Notes: generated from the sequence alone by a model not told the origin. A DNA stretch of 64,000 nucleotides from Fasciola hepatica (GCA_948099385.1 CANUEZ040000167.1:1384001-1448000), one strand, 5' to 3'. Counted from the stretch's first letter, positions 1 through 12,902 are shown. A program made the numbers and translations.

Positions 1-82
1 AAAACGTCGGTACAACAAAGGAGTGTCGCACCAAGGGACGTTGAAAATCATGGAAAAAGTCGGAAATGTACAGGTACCTACA
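1..82 (-). repeat. LTR, partial (left edge of window)
   Basis: These 82 bases equal the last 82 plus-strand bases of the complete LTRs (for example 4767-4848) and end in the same CTACA. In element orientation this is the start of the 3' LTR of unit 1. The rest lies outside the window, so it is unknown whether the array ends here or continues. Confidence 0.9.
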
Positions 83-166
83 CAACTCCCCCGCCAGAGC
101 GTTTGTTGTACAAAATAAACGCTCGATAGAAAAATAGAAAGAGGAAACGGTTAGCGAAAGAAAACG

Positions 167-1225
167 TCAACTAACAAAGTCTTGAAATCTGACAGGATGT
201 CGAACGTTTTTGCCGGAAAGGCGGGTTACCAGGGAAGGTTGTTGCTGTGGTGGTGCTGACGGGTGTGGTGTAGTGTCTGGTGTGATGATAGAGGGTGGAT
301 CATCAACAGGAATTGTTGGTGATGTGTCTGTGGATGGTGATGGTGTCGGTATTGCTGGTGACGGAGGTGTATCAAAATGAGCGGGTTTTAGTCTGTCAAT
401 GAAAACTCTGCCTAGCTTATCGGCTTTCTGAACCACGAAATATTTGTCTGTGCGACTAAGCACCTTAAATGGACCGTCATACGGTGGTGTAAGTGGTTTC
501 CGAACAGCATCGTTACGAATAAAAACGAAAGGTGACGTATATAGATCATTATGTACAAAAACGTGTGTGGATGACGAGCGAGTGGGTGTTGGACGAAGGT
601 GTGACATACGGTCTTTGAGTTGTTGGACAAATTTGGATGGGTTAGGACTGGCATCGGTGCTGGGTTGAACATACTCACCTGGAAGGCATATGGTGGTACC
701 GAAAACGAGTTCAGCCGACGTGCTGTGGAGGTCGTCTTTGAATGATGACCGCAGACCTAAGAGAACTAGTGGCAGGTTGTCGCTCCAGTTATTGGGGTTT
801 GGCTGTGATATCAGTGCTGCTTTGAGTTGACGGTGTAGGCGCTCTACCATGCCGTTGGACGAAGGATGGTATGCAGTTGTTGTGATGTGTTTACAGCCAA
901 GCAGTTTAGTGAACTCACGGAACAAAGTCGACTGGAATTGGCTGCCACGGTCTGTGGTGACGGTAGACGGTACACCAAATGTAGCAATCCAGTGCTGGAG
1001 TAGTACTTTCGCAATATTTTCTGCCGAGGTGTCGGAAATGGGTACTGCCATCGGCCAGCGTGTGAAACGATCAACAACGGTTAATAAGTGGGTATGTCCA
1101 TTTGATGGTGGTAGTGGACAACAAGACCGACGTGAATATGTGTGAAACGGACGTCGGGAACGGTGAATGTACTGGGAGGAGAAAAAGTGTGGCGGTGGAC
1201 CTTGTTTCTCTGACATTATAAACAC
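167..1225 (-). pseudogene. Integrase core and C-terminal domain, unit 1; N-terminal zinc domain broken
   Basis: Integrase would insert the cDNA into the genome. The open stretch carries the catalytic triad D52, D92 and E128 (D-x35-E), then a GPF-type C-terminal motif at 251-253 and a Pro-rich tail; there is no chromodomain. The first codon of this open stretch is GTG after a stop at 1229-1231, not a credible start. It is the same frame as pol, which stopped at 1253-1255. The zinc-domain residues lie in another frame between about 1270 and 1120. That pattern needs one shift near the seven-base T run (minus strand; 1266-1272), a stop at 1216-1218, and a return shift near 1105-1125. Unit 1 has Asp at residue 239. 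Confidence 0.85.
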
Positions 1226-1252
1226 TGTTTAGTCCATAATGCAATGTCGGAA

Positions 1253-3370
1253 TTAATATTGGGCCAAAAAAATGGCAGAAATGAGTTTGCGAGATGCACG
1301 GATACCAGGATGGGAACGAGAATGAAAATGATCGAAAACGATCTTCCTGTAGCAAGTTGGAACGATAGGACGAGGGTTACCTGTAGACCAGTCACATAGG
1401 ACTGTGCCATCGGCTGAAGGTAGGGGAGAATCCTTGAGCTGGAGTGTGGAGGATGTGCGCAGTTCGAGCAAAGATGGATCATCACGCTGGAGGTTTGCCA
1501 GTTCCGTAAGATCGAATTTAGTCTGCACCGTGTTGATGTCAGGTCTGGATAAAGCATCAGCCACAACATTATCAACTCCACGCACGTAGCGGATGTCTGT
1601 TGTGAACTGAGAAATATAATCCAAATAGCGGATATCTCTGGGTGAATGTCGGTCAGGCTTGGCATGAAGTGCGTGTGTCAGGGGTTTGTGGTCAGTGTGC
1701 ACACGAAATTGCCGTCCTTCCAAAAGATGACGGAAATGACGGATGGACAAGTTAATAGCCAGGAGTTCACGAGAAAACGTGCTGTATCTTGTATGTGCCG
1801 CCTGGAGTTTTTGCGAGAAGAACGCCAAGGGCTGTAATTGGTTGTCCACTATTTGGTGAAGCACTGCACCGACCGCAGTATTTGATGCATCAGTCGTTAG
1901 GATTAACTCAGTATTTGGATCCGAATGAGGGTGGTGCAGCATGGTGGCATCTGCGAGAGCTTTTTTGGCTTCTGTGAAAGCTGTCTCAGCCTCGGGAGTG
2001 AAATCGATCGTCTTGACGTCGGACTTGAGAAGATCGGTCAAAGGTGAAACGATGGTCGCACAATGGGGAATGAAGCGACGGTAGTAGTTCAAAATTCCCA
2101 AGAAACGTCGTAACTGTGTGATCGTTTGAGGTGCAAGAAATGAGGGGATGCTGCGCACCTTATCTGGTAGGGGTGTCAAACCGTTTTGATCGATATGGTG
2201 CCCGAGAAAGTCGAGGAATGGAACGCCGAACACGCATTTACTAGGGTTCAGCTGAAGGCCGTATTGTTGGAAACGTTGGAAGAGTTGACGCAGGTGGCTG
2301 GCATGCTCCGATGGAGAGGCCCTGGCAATTAAGATGTCGTCGATGTAGCCAAACGCGAAGGGTAGACCTCGAAGCACTTCATCGACGAATTGTTGGAACG
2401 TCTGAGCAGCGTTTCTCAATCCAAATGGCACGCGAATGAACTCGAACAGGCCAAAAGGCGTTGTGATAGCTGTCTTGGGAATGTCTTCTTCAGCCACGGG
2501 GATTTGGTGATATGCCTTTACGAGGTCAACCTTGGAAAAGATTGTCTTTCCAGAGAGATTCTGTGCAAAATCGTGAATGTGTGGGATCGGATACCTGTAG
2601 GGGACCTTGACGTTGTTGAAAGCACGGTAGTCTCCACAGGGTCTCCAATCACCAGATGATTTTGGAACCATGTGCAAAGGCGAGGCCCACGGGCTTGAAG
2701 ACGGTCGAATGATGCCAAGATTCATCATATGTTCGAATTCAAGTCGTGCGATACGGAGTTTGTCGGCGTTGAGTCGTCGTGGTTGAAAGTGAACAGGTTG
2801 GTCTTTTGTAGCGATGTGGTGCTGCACAGCATGAGAGACTGGGTCGGTGAACTGACAAGGTTTAGTGAGGGATGGAAACTCCTTCAAAATGTCAGCGAAC
2901 GGCGATTGCGGGATCGCCAGCCGAATACCCAGGGAGTTGGTGCATTTACCAATGCCGACTGCACGGAGCTTGGTTGTGGTGTCTACCAGCTTGCGATTTT
3001 TGAGGTCCGCTGTTAGGCCAAAGTGTGAGAGGAAATCCGCGCCAATAATGGGAGTCTGAACATCCGCCTGGATGAAAACCCGTTGAAAAGAGCCTCTGAG
3101 GCCTAAATCAAGAGTGATGGACCGTTGGCCGAATGTCGCAATAGTTGTTGTGTTTGCTGCTTGCAGTGTAAAGTGATATGGTTTGAGGCTGTGATGTTTG
3201 GGTGGGGGGATTACACTGATCTCGGCGCCGGTATCAATGAGGAATCGAAGACCACTGGATCGGTCAACGATATAAAATGGGCGACTTTCATGTGGAGGGC
3301 CAGCCGTAGTCGTCGCCGTTACTGGCTGGCCTGGTCGTCTGACTGTGGGGTGGAAGTGCGGAATGAACAT
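1253..3370 (-). CDS. pol: pol, unit 1: protease, reverse transcriptase, RNase H
   Basis: An open 705-residue frame. Protease: DTGA at residues 46-49 and IIGADFL at 108-114. RT: the first catalytic Asp is D282 in VDLVKAYHQ, and the YIDD box is at 342-345. RNase H: TTDAS (D494), E535, D560 and D605 form an apparently complete acidic set. The frame ends in the start of an integrase zinc-binding region ([10 protein letters not shown] at 681-690) and then a TAA. It lies -1 relative to gag; the usable overlap is only 3319-3376, because a TGA in the pol frame sits at 3377-3379. I see no classical slippery heptamer, so re-initiation at the ATG at 3370 is an alternative to frameshifting. The RT-RNase H portion looks enzymatically intact. 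Confidence 0.93.
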   Translation of the reverse strand: MFIPHFHPTVRRPGQPVTATTTAGPPHESRPFYIVDRSSGLRFLIDTGAEISVIPPPKHHSLKPYHFTLQAANTTTIATFGQRSITLDLGLRGSFQRVFIQADVQTPIIGADFLSHFGLTADLKNRKLVDTTTKLRAVGIGKCTNSLGIRLAIPQSPFADILKEFPSLTKPCQFTDPVSHAVQHHIATKDQPVHFQPRRLNADKLRIARLEFEHMMNLGIIRPSSSPWASPLHMVPKSSGDWRPCGDYRAFNNVKVPYRYPIPHIHDFAQNLSGKTIFSKVDLVKAYHQIPVAEEDIPKTAITTPFGLFEFIRVPFGLRNAAQTFQQFVDEVLRGLPFAFGYIDDILIARASPSEHASHLRQLFQRFQQYGLQLNPSKCVFGVPFLDFLGHHIDQNGLTPLPDKVRSIPSFLAPQTITQLRRFLGILNYYRRFIPHCATIVSPLTDLLKSDVKTIDFTPEAETAFTEAKKALADATMLHHPHSDPNTELILTTDASNTAVGAVLHQIVDNQLQPLAFFSQKLQAAHTRYSTFSRELLAINLSIRHFRHLLEGRQFRVHTDHKPLTHALHAKPDRHSPRDIRYLDYISQFTTDIRYVRGVDNVVADALSRPDINTVQTKFDLTELANLQRDDPSLLELRTSSTLQLKDSPLPSADGTVLCDWSTGNPRPIVPTCYRKIVFDHFHSRSHPGIRASRKLISAIFLAQY

Positions 3371-4224
3371 GGAGGATCACAGCGGCGTGCCTTGGAGCCG
3401 AATGTGCGGTGGTACCAACACCAGGTTTGTAATCGGCGATTTCTGGACCGTGATTTAGGTCGACGAGGTGTTTCGGTGGACACAGGTCGATGAGTAGTTA
3501 ATGCGTTGCACATTGCACCGACCTGATTGCACAACATGCGAACGGTTTCTTTTAGGTCCGTAATGTCTTCATCGATATGAGAGTGATGGGATGGGGAATC
3601 AGGACTTCGAGAAACGTCACCACGGCGATCTGGGGCAGGAACTGGTAATGTCGTAGGGGATTCATGCGTCGGAGTGGTTTCGGCGGGTGATGTCATGTGA
3701 ACACAAGGTCTAGCAGCCGGGTAGCATTACGTTATTCTATCGGCGTGTTGGGCAACCTTGTCAAGAGGAGTAGTGGGTTCCAGCATTGACAAGACCTGCT
3801 GCATCGGGAGAGGTAGTTTATCAACCCATATCTCCCTGAAAATGGCGTCGTCCATTTGCCGTCCAGCCAGTAGCGACCGCATGTGGCGCATAGGCTGGGA
3901 CGGAGTTTGGTCTCCGAGCTCCACCGACGTGAACAGCTCCCGGAGCATTTTTCCGGCTGATTTTCCGGTACGCTGAATGACTGCTTCCTTCAGCTTCGTG
4001 TAGGGAGCTTCTGGTGGAATGGGATCGAGGAGATCTTCCACGTCAACGGCGATGTCAAAGGGAAGCGCTTGGACAACGTGAGAGTATTTCACGCGCTCGC
4101 TGGTTATACGTCGAGTGGCAAATACGGCTTCTATTTGTCGAAACCACACTCGAGGGTTGGTCTGGGCAAGAACGGGCAGTTTGAGAGCAACCGCGTGGAT
4201 GTCAATAGATTCGCTGTCAGACAT
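3319..4224 (-). pseudogene. gag: gag, unit 1, interrupted by one in-frame stop
   Basis: Gag forms the retrotransposon capsid and packages its RNA. The frame opens at the ATG at 4224, 78 nt after the LTR, and reads 165 residues to a TAA at 3727-3729. The same frame resumes and runs to 3319. The first part is a capsid-like domain (aromatic WFRQIEAVF near residue 30, YTKLKEAVIQR further on). The second part, about 125 residues after its first Met, is Pro/Ser/Thr-rich, then basic, and ends in the knuckle [18 protein letters not shown], a CX2HX9CX3C pattern typical of the CsRn1 group rather than the common CCHC. The end overlaps pol in the -1 frame. The stop is present in all five units. Confidence 0.85.
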
Positions 4225-4280
4225 GGTGAATGGTGTGGAACTTGGACCAAAAGAATGAAGCTAGTGTCAAATGATGGAAG

Positions 4281-4298
4281 AACAACCTGGGCTCACCA
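4281..4298 (-). promoter_or_regulatory. Primer-binding-like site, unit 1
   Basis: On the minus strand, four bases (AAAT) after the LTR end, the sequence reads TGGTGAGCCCAGG. It starts with the TGG expected of a tRNA-primed site. It resembles but does not exactly match the tRNA-Trp-type site reported for CsRn1 relatives. Equivalent sites recur every 4766 bp up to about 23362. The assignment to a particular tRNA is tentative. Confidence 0.5.
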
Positions 4299-4302
4299 AT
4301 TT

Positions 4303-4848
4303 TGTAGCGTACTACTCTGTCTATGTGGTACACTAAATTATTGTCAACAACATCTAAGACGACACTAGCAAACTAAGATGGGCGGAGGAGCGTGCGGTGA
4401 TAAAAAGGCCAAAAGGGTATGTACATTAAGAATTAAAATGAAACAAAAGGTGTGACTCAAACTCACAGTTGTTCAGTGTTCTTGTAATCAGGAGATGAGC
4501 GTCGAAGAGCCAATATCCGCCAATGTCTTCAGTTCAGTTCAGTCTGACAGCCATCCGTTGAACAGAACAGGATGGTATCGAGCGAAGTGCCAAGAGACGC
4601 CGTGGAAGCTTCTAAAATGTTTTGTTTCACACAGCTAGTTCCGACCGATATAATTCCAAGACACTCCAAACCAGAAGATGAGACCGTGCCAGAATGAAAG
4701 ATTTATTTACAGCCTTTTTTGTATTGCGCGGTGATGACGACCAAAAGGTGTGTGTGTTTTTGCATTAAAACGTCGGTACAACAAAGGAGTGTCGCACCAA
4801 GGGACGTTGAAAATCATGGAAAAAGTCGGAAATGTACAGGTACCTACA
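4303..4848 (-). repeat. LTR shared by units 1 and 2 (546 bp)
   Basis: It begins TGTAG and ends CTACA, a 5-bp inverted terminus of the usual TG...CA form. In element orientation it serves as the 5' LTR of unit 1 and the 3' LTR of unit 2. The boundaries come from the primer-binding-like site on the gag side, the polypurine tract on the integrase side, and the right end of the array at 23912, where similarity stops at the same CA. A C at 4383 differs from the T in the other four complete LTRs. An AATAAA polyadenylation signal lies on the minus strand at 4702-4707. Confidence 0.9.
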
Positions 4849-4862
4849 CAACTCCCCCGCCA
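4849..4862 (-). other. Polypurine tract next to the LTR (first complete copy)
   Basis: Directly outside the LTR on the integrase side the minus strand reads GGCGGGGGAGTTG and then the LTR start TGTAGG. A G-rich purine run here is the usual primer for plus-strand DNA synthesis. The same tract is at 83-96, 9615-9628, 14381-14394 and 19147-19160. It is absent after the right-most LTR. Confidence 0.7.
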
Positions 4863-4932
4863 GAGCGTTTGTTGTACAAAATAAACGCTCGATAGAAAAA
4901 TAGAAAGAGGAAACGGTTAGCGAAAGAAAACG

Positions 4933-5991
4933 TCAACTAACAAAGTCTTGAAATCTGACAGGATGTCGAACGTTTTTGCCGGAAAGGCGGGTTACCAGGG
5001 AAGGTTGTTGCTGTGGTGGTGCTGACGGGTGTGGTGTAGTGTCTGGTGTGATGATAGAGGGTGGATCATCAACAGGAATTGTTGGTGATGTGTCTGTGGA
5101 TGGTGATGGTGTCGGTATTGCTGGTGACGGAGGTGTATCAAAATGAGCGGGTTTTAGTCTGTCAATGAAAACTCTGCCTAGCTTATCGGCTTTCTGAACC
5201 ACGAAATATTTGTCTGTGCGACTAAGCACCTTAAATGGACCGTCATACGGTGGTGTAAGTGGTTTCCGAACAGCATTGTTACGAATAAAAACGAAAGGTG
5301 ACGTATATAGATCATTATGTACAAAAACGTGTGTGGATGACGAGCGAGTGGGTGTTGGACGAAGGTGTGACATACGGTCTTTGAGTTGTTGGACAAATTT
5401 GGATGGGTTAGGACTGGCATCGGTGCTGGGTTGAACATACTCACCTGGAAGGCATATGGTGGTACCGAAAACGAGTTCAGCCGACGTGCTGTGGAGGTCG
5501 TCTTTGAATGATGACCGCAGACCTAAGAGAACTAGTGGCAGGTTGTCGCTCCAGTTATTGGGGTTTGGCTGTGATATCAGTGCTGCTTTGAGTTGACGGT
5601 GTAGGCGCTCTACCATGCCGTTGGACGAAGGATGGTATGCAGTTGTTGTGATGTGTTTACAGCCAAGCAGTTTAGTGAACTCACGGAACAAAGTCGACTG
5701 GAATTGGCTGCCACGGTCTGTGGTGACGGTAGACGGTACACCAAATGTAGCAATCCAGTGCTGGAGTAGTACTTTCGCAATATTTTCTGCCGAGGTGTCG
5801 GAAATGGGTACTGCCATCGGCCAGCGTGTGAAACGATCAACAACGGTTAATAAGTGGGTATGTCCATTTGATGGTGGTAGTGGACAACAAGACCGACGTG
5901 AATATGTGTGAAACGGACGTCGGGAACGGTGAATGTACTGGGAGGAGAAAAAGTGTGGCGGTGGACCTTGTTTCTCTGACATTATAAACAC
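4933..5991 (-). pseudogene. Integrase core, unit 2; N-terminus broken
   Basis: Same catalytic triad and same upstream stops and frame breaks as unit 1. Residue 239 is Asn (T at plus-strand 5277) instead of Asp, a variant shared with units 4 and 5 but not with units 1 and 3. Confidence 0.85.
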
Positions 5992-6018
5992 TGTTTAGTC
6001 CATAATGCAATGTCGGAA

Positions 6019-8136
6019 TTAATATTGGGCCAAAAAAATGGCAGAAATGAGTTTGCGAGATGCACGGATACCAGGATGGGAACGAGAATGAAAATGATCG
6101 AAAACGATCTTCCTGTAGCAAGTTGGAACGATAGGACGAGGGTTACCTGTAGACCAGTCACATAGGACTGTGCCATCGGCTGAAGGTAGGGGAGAATCCT
6201 TGAGCTGGAGTGTGGAGGATGTGCGCAGTTCGAGCAAAGATGGATCATCACGCTGGAGGTTTGCCAGTTCCGTAAGATCGAATTTAGTCTGCACCGTGTT
6301 GATGTCAGGTCTGGATAAAGCATCAGCCACAACATTATCAACTCCACGCACGTAGCGGATGTCTGTTGTGAACTGAGAAATATAATCCAAATAGCGGATA
6401 TCTCTGGGTGAATGTCGGTCAGGCTTGGCATGAAGTGCGTGTGTCAGGGGTTTGTGGTCAGTGTGCACACGAAATTGCCGTCCTTCCAAAAGATGACGGA
6501 AATGACGGATGGACAAGTTAATAGCCAGGAGTTCACGAGAAAACGTGCTGTATCTTGTATGTGCCGCCTGGAGTTTTTGCGAGAAGAACGCCAAGGGCTG
6601 TAATTGGTTGTCCACTATTTGGTGAAGCACTGCACCGACCGCAGTATTTGATGCATCAGTCGTTAGGATTAACTCAGTATTTGGATCCGAATGAGGGTGG
6701 TGCAGCATGGTGGCATCTGCGAGAGCTTTTTTGGCTTCTGTGAAAGCTGTCTCAGCCTCGGGAGTGAAATCGATCGTCTTGACGTCGGACTTGAGAAGAT
6801 CGGTCAAAGGTGAAACGATGGTCGCACAATGGGGAATGAAGCGACGGTAGTAGTTCAAAATTCCCAAGAAACGTCGTAACTGTGTGATCGTTTGAGGTGC
6901 AAGAAATGAGGGGATGCTGCGCACCTTATCTGGTAGGGGTGTCAAACCGTTTTGATCGATATGGTGCCCGAGAAAGTCGAGGAATGGAACGCCGAACACG
7001 CATTTACTAGGGTTCAGCTGAAGGCCGTATTGTTGGAAACGTTGGAAGAGTTGACGCAGGTGGCTGGCATGCTCCGATGGAGAGGCCCTGGCAATTAAGA
7101 TGTCGTCGATGTAGCCAAACGCGAAGGGTAGACCTCGAAGCACTTCATCGACGAATTGTTGGAACGTCTGAGCAGCGTTTCTCAATCCAAATGGCACGCG
7201 AATGAACTCGAACAGGCCAAAAGGCGTTGTGATAGCTGTCTTGGGAATGTCTTCTTCAGCCACGGGGATTTGGTGATATGCCTTTACGAGGTCAACCTTG
7301 GAAAAGATTGTCTTTCCAGAGAGATTCTGTGCAAAATCGTGAATGTGTGGGATCGGATACCTGTAGGGGACCTTGACGTTGTTGAAAGCACGGTAGTCTC
7401 CACAGGGTCTCCAATCACCAGATGATTTTGGAACCATGTGCAAAGGCGAGGCCCACGGGCTTGAAGACGGTCGAATGATGCCAAGATTCATCATATGTTC
7501 GAATTCAAGTCGTGCGATACGGAGTTTGTCGGCGTTGAGTCGTCGTGGTTGAAAGTGAACAGGTTGGTCTTTTGTAGCGATGTGGTGCTGCACAGCATGA
7601 GAGACTGGGTCGGTGAACTGACAAGGTTTAGTGAGGGATGGAAACTCCTTCAAAATGTCAGCGAACGGCGATTGCGGGATCGCCAGCCGAATACCCAGGG
7701 AGTTGGTGCATTTACCAATGCCGACTGCACGGAGCTTGGTTGTGGTGTCTACCAGCTTGCGATTTTTGAGGTCCGCTGTTAGGCCAAAGTGTGAGAGGAA
7801 ATCCGCGCCAATAATGGGAGTCTGAACATCCGCCTGGATGAAAACCCGTTGAAAAGAGCCTCTGAGGCCTAAATCAAGAGTGATGGACCGTTGGCCGAAT
7901 GTCGCAATAGTTGTTGTGTTTGCTGCTTGCAGTGTAAAGTGATATGGTTTGAGGCTGTGATGTTTGGGTGGGGGGATTACACTGATCTCGGCGCCGGTAT
8001 CAATGAGGAATCGAAGACCACTGGATCGGTCAACGATATAAAATGGGCGACTTTCATGTGGAGGGCCAGCCGTAGTCGTCGCCGTTACTGGCTGGCCTGG
8101 TCGTCTGACTGTGGGGTGGAAGTGCGGAATGAACAT
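6019..8136 (-). CDS. pol: pol, unit 2: protease, RT, RNase H
   Basis: A 705-residue frame with the same translation as unit 1, all catalytic residues present and the same terminal stop. No unit-specific amino-acid change is visible. Confidence 0.93.
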   Translation of the reverse strand: MFIPHFHPTVRRPGQPVTATTTAGPPHESRPFYIVDRSSGLRFLIDTGAEISVIPPPKHHSLKPYHFTLQAANTTTIATFGQRSITLDLGLRGSFQRVFIQADVQTPIIGADFLSHFGLTADLKNRKLVDTTTKLRAVGIGKCTNSLGIRLAIPQSPFADILKEFPSLTKPCQFTDPVSHAVQHHIATKDQPVHFQPRRLNADKLRIARLEFEHMMNLGIIRPSSSPWASPLHMVPKSSGDWRPCGDYRAFNNVKVPYRYPIPHIHDFAQNLSGKTIFSKVDLVKAYHQIPVAEEDIPKTAITTPFGLFEFIRVPFGLRNAAQTFQQFVDEVLRGLPFAFGYIDDILIARASPSEHASHLRQLFQRFQQYGLQLNPSKCVFGVPFLDFLGHHIDQNGLTPLPDKVRSIPSFLAPQTITQLRRFLGILNYYRRFIPHCATIVSPLTDLLKSDVKTIDFTPEAETAFTEAKKALADATMLHHPHSDPNTELILTTDASNTAVGAVLHQIVDNQLQPLAFFSQKLQAAHTRYSTFSRELLAINLSIRHFRHLLEGRQFRVHTDHKPLTHALHAKPDRHSPRDIRYLDYISQFTTDIRYVRGVDNVVADALSRPDINTVQTKFDLTELANLQRDDPSLLELRTSSTLQLKDSPLPSADGTVLCDWSTGNPRPIVPTCYRKIVFDHFHSRSHPGIRASRKLISAIFLAQY

Positions 8137-8990
8137 GGAGGATCACAGCGGCGTGCCTTGGAGCCGAATGTGCGGTGGTACCAACACCAGGTTTGTAATC
8201 GGCGATTTCTGGACCGTGATTTAGGTCGACGAGGTGTTTCGGTGGACACAGGTCGATGAGTAGTTAATGCGTTGCACATTGCACCGACCTGATTGCACAA
8301 CATGCGAACGGTTTCTTTTAGGTCCGTAATGTCTTCATCGATATGAGAGTGATGGGATGGGGAATCAGGACTTCGAGAAACGTCACCACGGCGATCTGGG
8401 GCAGGAACTGGTAATGTCGTAGGGGATTCATGCGTCGGAGTGGTTTCGGCGGGTGATGTCATGTGAACACAAGGTCTAGCAGCCGGGTAGCATTACGTTA
8501 TTCTATCGGCGTGTTGGGCAACCTTGTCAAGAGGAGTAGTGGGTTCCAGCATTGACAAGACCTGCTGCATCGGGAGAGGTAGTTTATCAACCCATATCTC
8601 CCTGAAAATGGCGTCGTCCATTTGCCGTCCAGCCAGTAGCGACCGCATGTGGCGCATAGGCTGGGACGGAGTTTGGTCTCCGAGCTCCACCGACGTGAAC
8701 AGCTCCCGGAGCATTTTTCCGGCTGATTTTCCGGTACGCTGAATGACTGCTTCCTTTAGCTTCGTGTAGGGAGCTTCTGGTGGAATGGGATCGAGGAGAT
8801 CTTCCACGTCAACGGCGATGTCAAAGGGAAGCGCTTGGACAACGTGAGAGTATTTCACGCGCTCGCTGGTTATACGTCGAGTGGCAAATACGGCTTCTAT
8901 TTGTCGAAACCACACTCGAGGGTTGGTCTGGGCAAGAACGGGCAGTTTGAGAGCAACCGCGTGGATGTCAATAGATTCGCTGTCAGACAT
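8085..8990 (-). pseudogene. gag: gag, unit 2, interrupted
   Basis: Same protein sequence and same stop (8493-8495) as unit 1. A silent change at 8757 (T instead of C on the plus strand, in the TKLKEA stretch) marks this unit. Confidence 0.85.
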
Positions 8991-9068
8991 GGTGAATGGT
9001 GTGGAACTTGGACCAAAAGAATGAAGCTAGTGTCAAATGATGGAAGAACAACCTGGGCTCACCAATTT

Positions 9069-9614
9069 TGTAGCGTACTACTCTGTCTATGTGGTACACT
9101 AAATTATTGTCAACAACATCTAAGACGACACTAGCAAACTAAGATGGGTGGAGGAGCGTGCGGTGATAAAAAGGCCAAAAGGGTATGTACATTAAGAATT
9201 AAAATGAAACAAAAGGTGTGACTCAAACTCACAGTTGTTCAGTGTTCTTGTAATCAGGAGATGAGCGTCGAAGAGCCAATATCCGCCAATGTCTTCAGTT
9301 CAGTTCAGTCTGACAGCCATCCGTTGAACAGAACAGGATGGTATCGAGCGAAGTGCCAAGAGACGCCGTGGAAGCTTCTAAAATGTTTTGTTTCACACAG
9401 CTAGTTCCGACCGATATAATTCCAAGACACTCCAAACCAGAAGATGAGACCGTGCCAGAATGAAAGATTTATTTACAGCCTTTTTTGTATTGCGCGGTGA
9501 TGACGACCAAAAGGTGTGTGTGTTTTTGCATTAAAACGTCGGTACAACAAAGGAGTGTCGCACCAAGGGACGTTGAAAATCATGGAAAAAGTCGGAAATG
9601 TACAGGTACCTACA
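9069..9614 (-). repeat. LTR shared by units 2 and 3 (546 bp)
   Basis: It has the same termini as the 4303-4848 copy and sits exactly 4766 bp away. It carries T at 9149 where the first complete LTR has C. There is no second LTR and no flanking host DNA between units 2 and 3, so this one copy is both the 5' LTR of unit 2 and the 3' LTR of unit 3. Confidence 0.9.
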
Positions 9615-9698
9615 CAACTCCCCCGCCAGAGCGTTTGTTGTACAAAATAAACGCTCGATAGAAAAATAGAAAGAGGAAACGGTTAGCGAAAGAAAACG

Positions 9699-10757
9699 TC
9701 AACTAACAAAGTCTTGAAATCTGACAGGATGTCGAACGTTTTTGCCGGAAAGGCGGGTTACCAGGGAAGGTTGTTGCTGTGGTGGTGCTGACGGGTGTGG
9801 TGTAGTGTCTGGTGTGATGATAGAGGGTGGATCATCAACAGGAATTGTTGGTGATGTGTCTGTGGATGGTGATGGTGTCGGTATTGCTGGTGACGGAGGT
9901 GTATCAAAATGAGCGGGTTTTAGTCTGTCAATGAAAACTCTGCCTAGCTTATCGGCTTTCTGAACCACGAAATATTTGTCTGTGCGACTAAGCACCTTAA
10001 ATGGACCGTCATACGGTGGTGTAAGTGGTTTCCGAACAGCATCGTTACGAATAAAAACGAAAGGTGACGTATATAGATCATTATGTACAAAAACGTGTGT
10101 GGATGACGAGCGAGTGGGTGTTGGACGAAGGTGTGACATACGGTCTTTGAGTTGTTGGACAAATTTGGATGGGTTAGGACTGGCATCGGTGCTGGGTTGA
10201 ACATACTCACCTGGAAGGCATATGGTGGTACCGAAAACGAGTTCAGCCGACGTGCTGTGGAGGTCGTCTTTGAATGATGACCGCAGACCTAAGAGAACTA
10301 GTGGCAGGTTGTCGCTCCAGTTATTGGGGTTTGGCTGTGATATCAGTGCTGCTTTGAGTTGACGGTGTAGGCGCTCTACCATGCCGTTGGACGAAGGATG
10401 GTATGCAGTTGTTGTGATGTGTTTACAGCCAAGCAGTTTAGTGAACTCACGGAACAAAGTCGACTGGAATTGGCTGCCACGGTCTGTGGTGACGGTAGAC
10501 GGTACACCAAATGTAGCAATCCAGTGCTGGAGTAGTACTTTCGCAATATTTTCTGCCGAGGTGTCGGAAATGGGTACTGCCATCGGCCAGCGTGTGAAAC
10601 GATCAACAACGGTTAATAAGTGGGTATGTCCATTTGATGGTGGTAGTGGACAACAAGACCGACGTGAATATGTGTGAAACGGACGTCGGGAACGGTGAAT
10701 GTACTGGGAGGAGAAAAAGTGTGGCGGTGGACCTTGTTTCTCTGACATTATAAACAC
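9699..10757 (-). pseudogene. Integrase core, unit 3; N-terminus broken
   Basis: Carries Asp239 (C at 10043), like unit 1 and unlike both of its neighbours, units 2 and 4. The breaks ahead of the core are the same as in the other units. Confidence 0.85.
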
Positions 10758-10784
10758 TGTTTAGTCCATAATGCAATGTCGGAA

Positions 10785-12902
10785 TTAATATTGGGCCAAA
10801 AAAATGGCAGAAATGAGTTTGCGAGATGCACGGATACCAGGATGGGAACGAGAATGAAAATGATCGAAAACGATCTTCCTGTAGCAAGTTGGAACGATAG
10901 GACGAGGGTTACCTGTAGACCAGTCACATAGGACTGTGCCATCGGCTGAAGGTAGGGGAGAATCCTTGAGCTGGAGTGTGGAGGATGTGCGCAGTTCGAG
11001 CAAAGATGGATCATCACGCTGGAGGTTTGCCAGTTCCATAAGATCGAATTTAGTCTGCACCGTGTTGATGTCAGGTCTGGATAAAGCATCAGCCACAACA
11101 TTATCAACTCCACGCACGTAGCGGATGTCTGTTGTGAACTGAGAAATATAATCCAAATAGCGGATATCTCTGGGTGAATGTCGGTCAGGCTTGGCATGAA
11201 GTGCGTGTGTCAGGGGTTTGTGGTCAGTGTGCACACGAAATTGCCGTCCTTCCAAAAGATGACGGAAATGACGGATGGACAAGTTAATAGCCAGGAGTTC
11301 ACGAGAAAACGTGCTGTATCTTGTATGTGCCGCCTGGAGTTTTTGCGAGAAGAACGCCAAGGGCTGTAATTGGTTGTCCACTATTTGGTGAAGCACTGCA
11401 CCGACCGCAGTATTTGATGCATCAGTCGTTAGGATTAACTCAGTATTTGGATCCGAATGAGGGTGGTGCAGCATGGTGGCATCTGCGAGAGCTTTTTTGG
11501 CTTCTGTGAAAGCTGTCTCAGCCTCGGGAGTGAAATCGATCGTCTTGACGTCGGACTTGAGAAGATCGGTCAAAGGTGAAACGATGGTCGCACAATGGGG
11601 AATGAAGCGACGGTAGTAGTTCAAAATTCCCAAGAAACGTCGTAACTGTGTGATCGTTTGAGGTGCAAGAAATGAGGGGATGCTTCGCACCTTATCTGGT
11701 AGGGGTGTCAAACCGTTTTGATCGATATGGTGCCCGAGAAAGTCGAGGAATGGAACGCCGAACACGCATTTACTAGGGTTCAGCTGAAGGCCGTATTGTT
11801 GGAAACGTTGGAAGAGTTGACGCAGGTGGCTGGCATGCTCCGATGGAGAGGCCCTGGCAATTAAGATGTCGTCGATGTAGCCAAACGCGAAGGGTAGACC
11901 TCGAAGCACTTCATCGACGAATTGTTGGAACGTCTGAGCAGCGTTTCTCAATCCAAATGGCACGCGAATGAACTCGAACAGGCCAAAAGGCGTTGTGATA
12001 GCTGTCTTGGGAATGTCTTCTTCAGCCACGGGGATTTGGTGATATGCCTTTACGAGGTCAACCTTGGAAAAGATTGTCTTTCCAGAGAGATTCTGTGCAA
12101 AATCGTGAATGTGTGGGATCGGATACCTGTAGGGGACCTTGACGTTGTTGAAAGCACGGTAGTCTCCACAGGGTCTCCAATCACCAGATGATTTTGGAAC
12201 CATGTGCAAAGGCGAGGCCCACGGGCTTGAAGACGGTCGAATGATGCCAAGATTCATCATATGTTCGAATTCAAGTCGTGCGATACGGAGTTTGTCGGCG
12301 TTGAGTCGTCGTGGTTGAAAGTGAACAGGTTGGTCTTTTGTAGCGATGTGGTGCTGCACAGCATGAGAGACTGGGTCGGTGAACTGACAAGGTTTAGTGA
12401 GGGATGGAAACTCCTTCAAAATGTCAGCGAACGGCGATTGCGGGATCGCCAGCCGAATACCCAGGGAGTTGGTGCATTTACCAATGCCGACTGCACGGAG
12501 CTTGGTTGTGGTGTCTACCAGCTTGCGATTTTTGAGGTCCGCTGTTAGGCCAAAGTGTGAGAGGAAATCCGCGCCAATAATGGGAGTCTGAACATCCGCC
12601 TGGATGAAAACCCGTTGAAAAGAGCCTCTGAGGCCTAAATCAAGAGTGATGGACCGTTGGCCGAATGTCGCAATAGTTGTTGTGTTTGCTGCTTGCAGTG
12701 TAAAGTGATATGGTTTGAGGCTGTGATGTTTGGGTGGGGGGATTACACTGATCTCGGCGCCGGTATCAATGAGGAATCGAAGACCACTGGATCGGTCAAC
12801 GATATAAAATGGGCGACTTTCATGTGGAGGGCCAGCCGTAGTCGTCGCCGTTACTGGCTGGCCTGGTCGTCTGACTGTGGGGTGGAAGTGCGGAATGAAC
12901 AT
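10785..12902 (-). CDS. pol: pol, unit 3: protease, RT, RNase H
   Basis: A 705-residue frame with a private substitution Thr622 to Met in the linker after RNase H (A instead of G near 11039 on the plus strand). There is also a silent change near 11684. Catalytic residues are unchanged. Confidence 0.93.
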   Translation of the reverse strand: MFIPHFHPTVRRPGQPVTATTTAGPPHESRPFYIVDRSSGLRFLIDTGAEISVIPPPKHHSLKPYHFTLQAANTTTIATFGQRSITLDLGLRGSFQRVFIQADVQTPIIGADFLSHFGLTADLKNRKLVDTTTKLRAVGIGKCTNSLGIRLAIPQSPFADILKEFPSLTKPCQFTDPVSHAVQHHIATKDQPVHFQPRRLNADKLRIARLEFEHMMNLGIIRPSSSPWASPLHMVPKSSGDWRPCGDYRAFNNVKVPYRYPIPHIHDFAQNLSGKTIFSKVDLVKAYHQIPVAEEDIPKTAITTPFGLFEFIRVPFGLRNAAQTFQQFVDEVLRGLPFAFGYIDDILIARASPSEHASHLRQLFQRFQQYGLQLNPSKCVFGVPFLDFLGHHIDQNGLTPLPDKVRSIPSFLAPQTITQLRRFLGILNYYRRFIPHCATIVSPLTDLLKSDVKTIDFTPEAETAFTEAKKALADATMLHHPHSDPNTELILTTDASNTAVGAVLHQIVDNQLQPLAFFSQKLQAAHTRYSTFSRELLAINLSIRHFRHLLEGRQFRVHTDHKPLTHALHAKPDRHSPRDIRYLDYISQFTTDIRYVRGVDNVVADALSRPDINTVQTKFDLMELANLQRDDPSLLELRTSSTLQLKDSPLPSADGTVLCDWSTGNPRPIVPTCYRKIVFDHFHSRSHPGIRASRKLISAIFLAQY

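Noticed and set aside
3125..3493. 122-codon plus-strand frame repeated in each array unit
   Set aside because: It is antisense to the gag-pol overlap, has no recognised domain and recurs only because the unit recurs.
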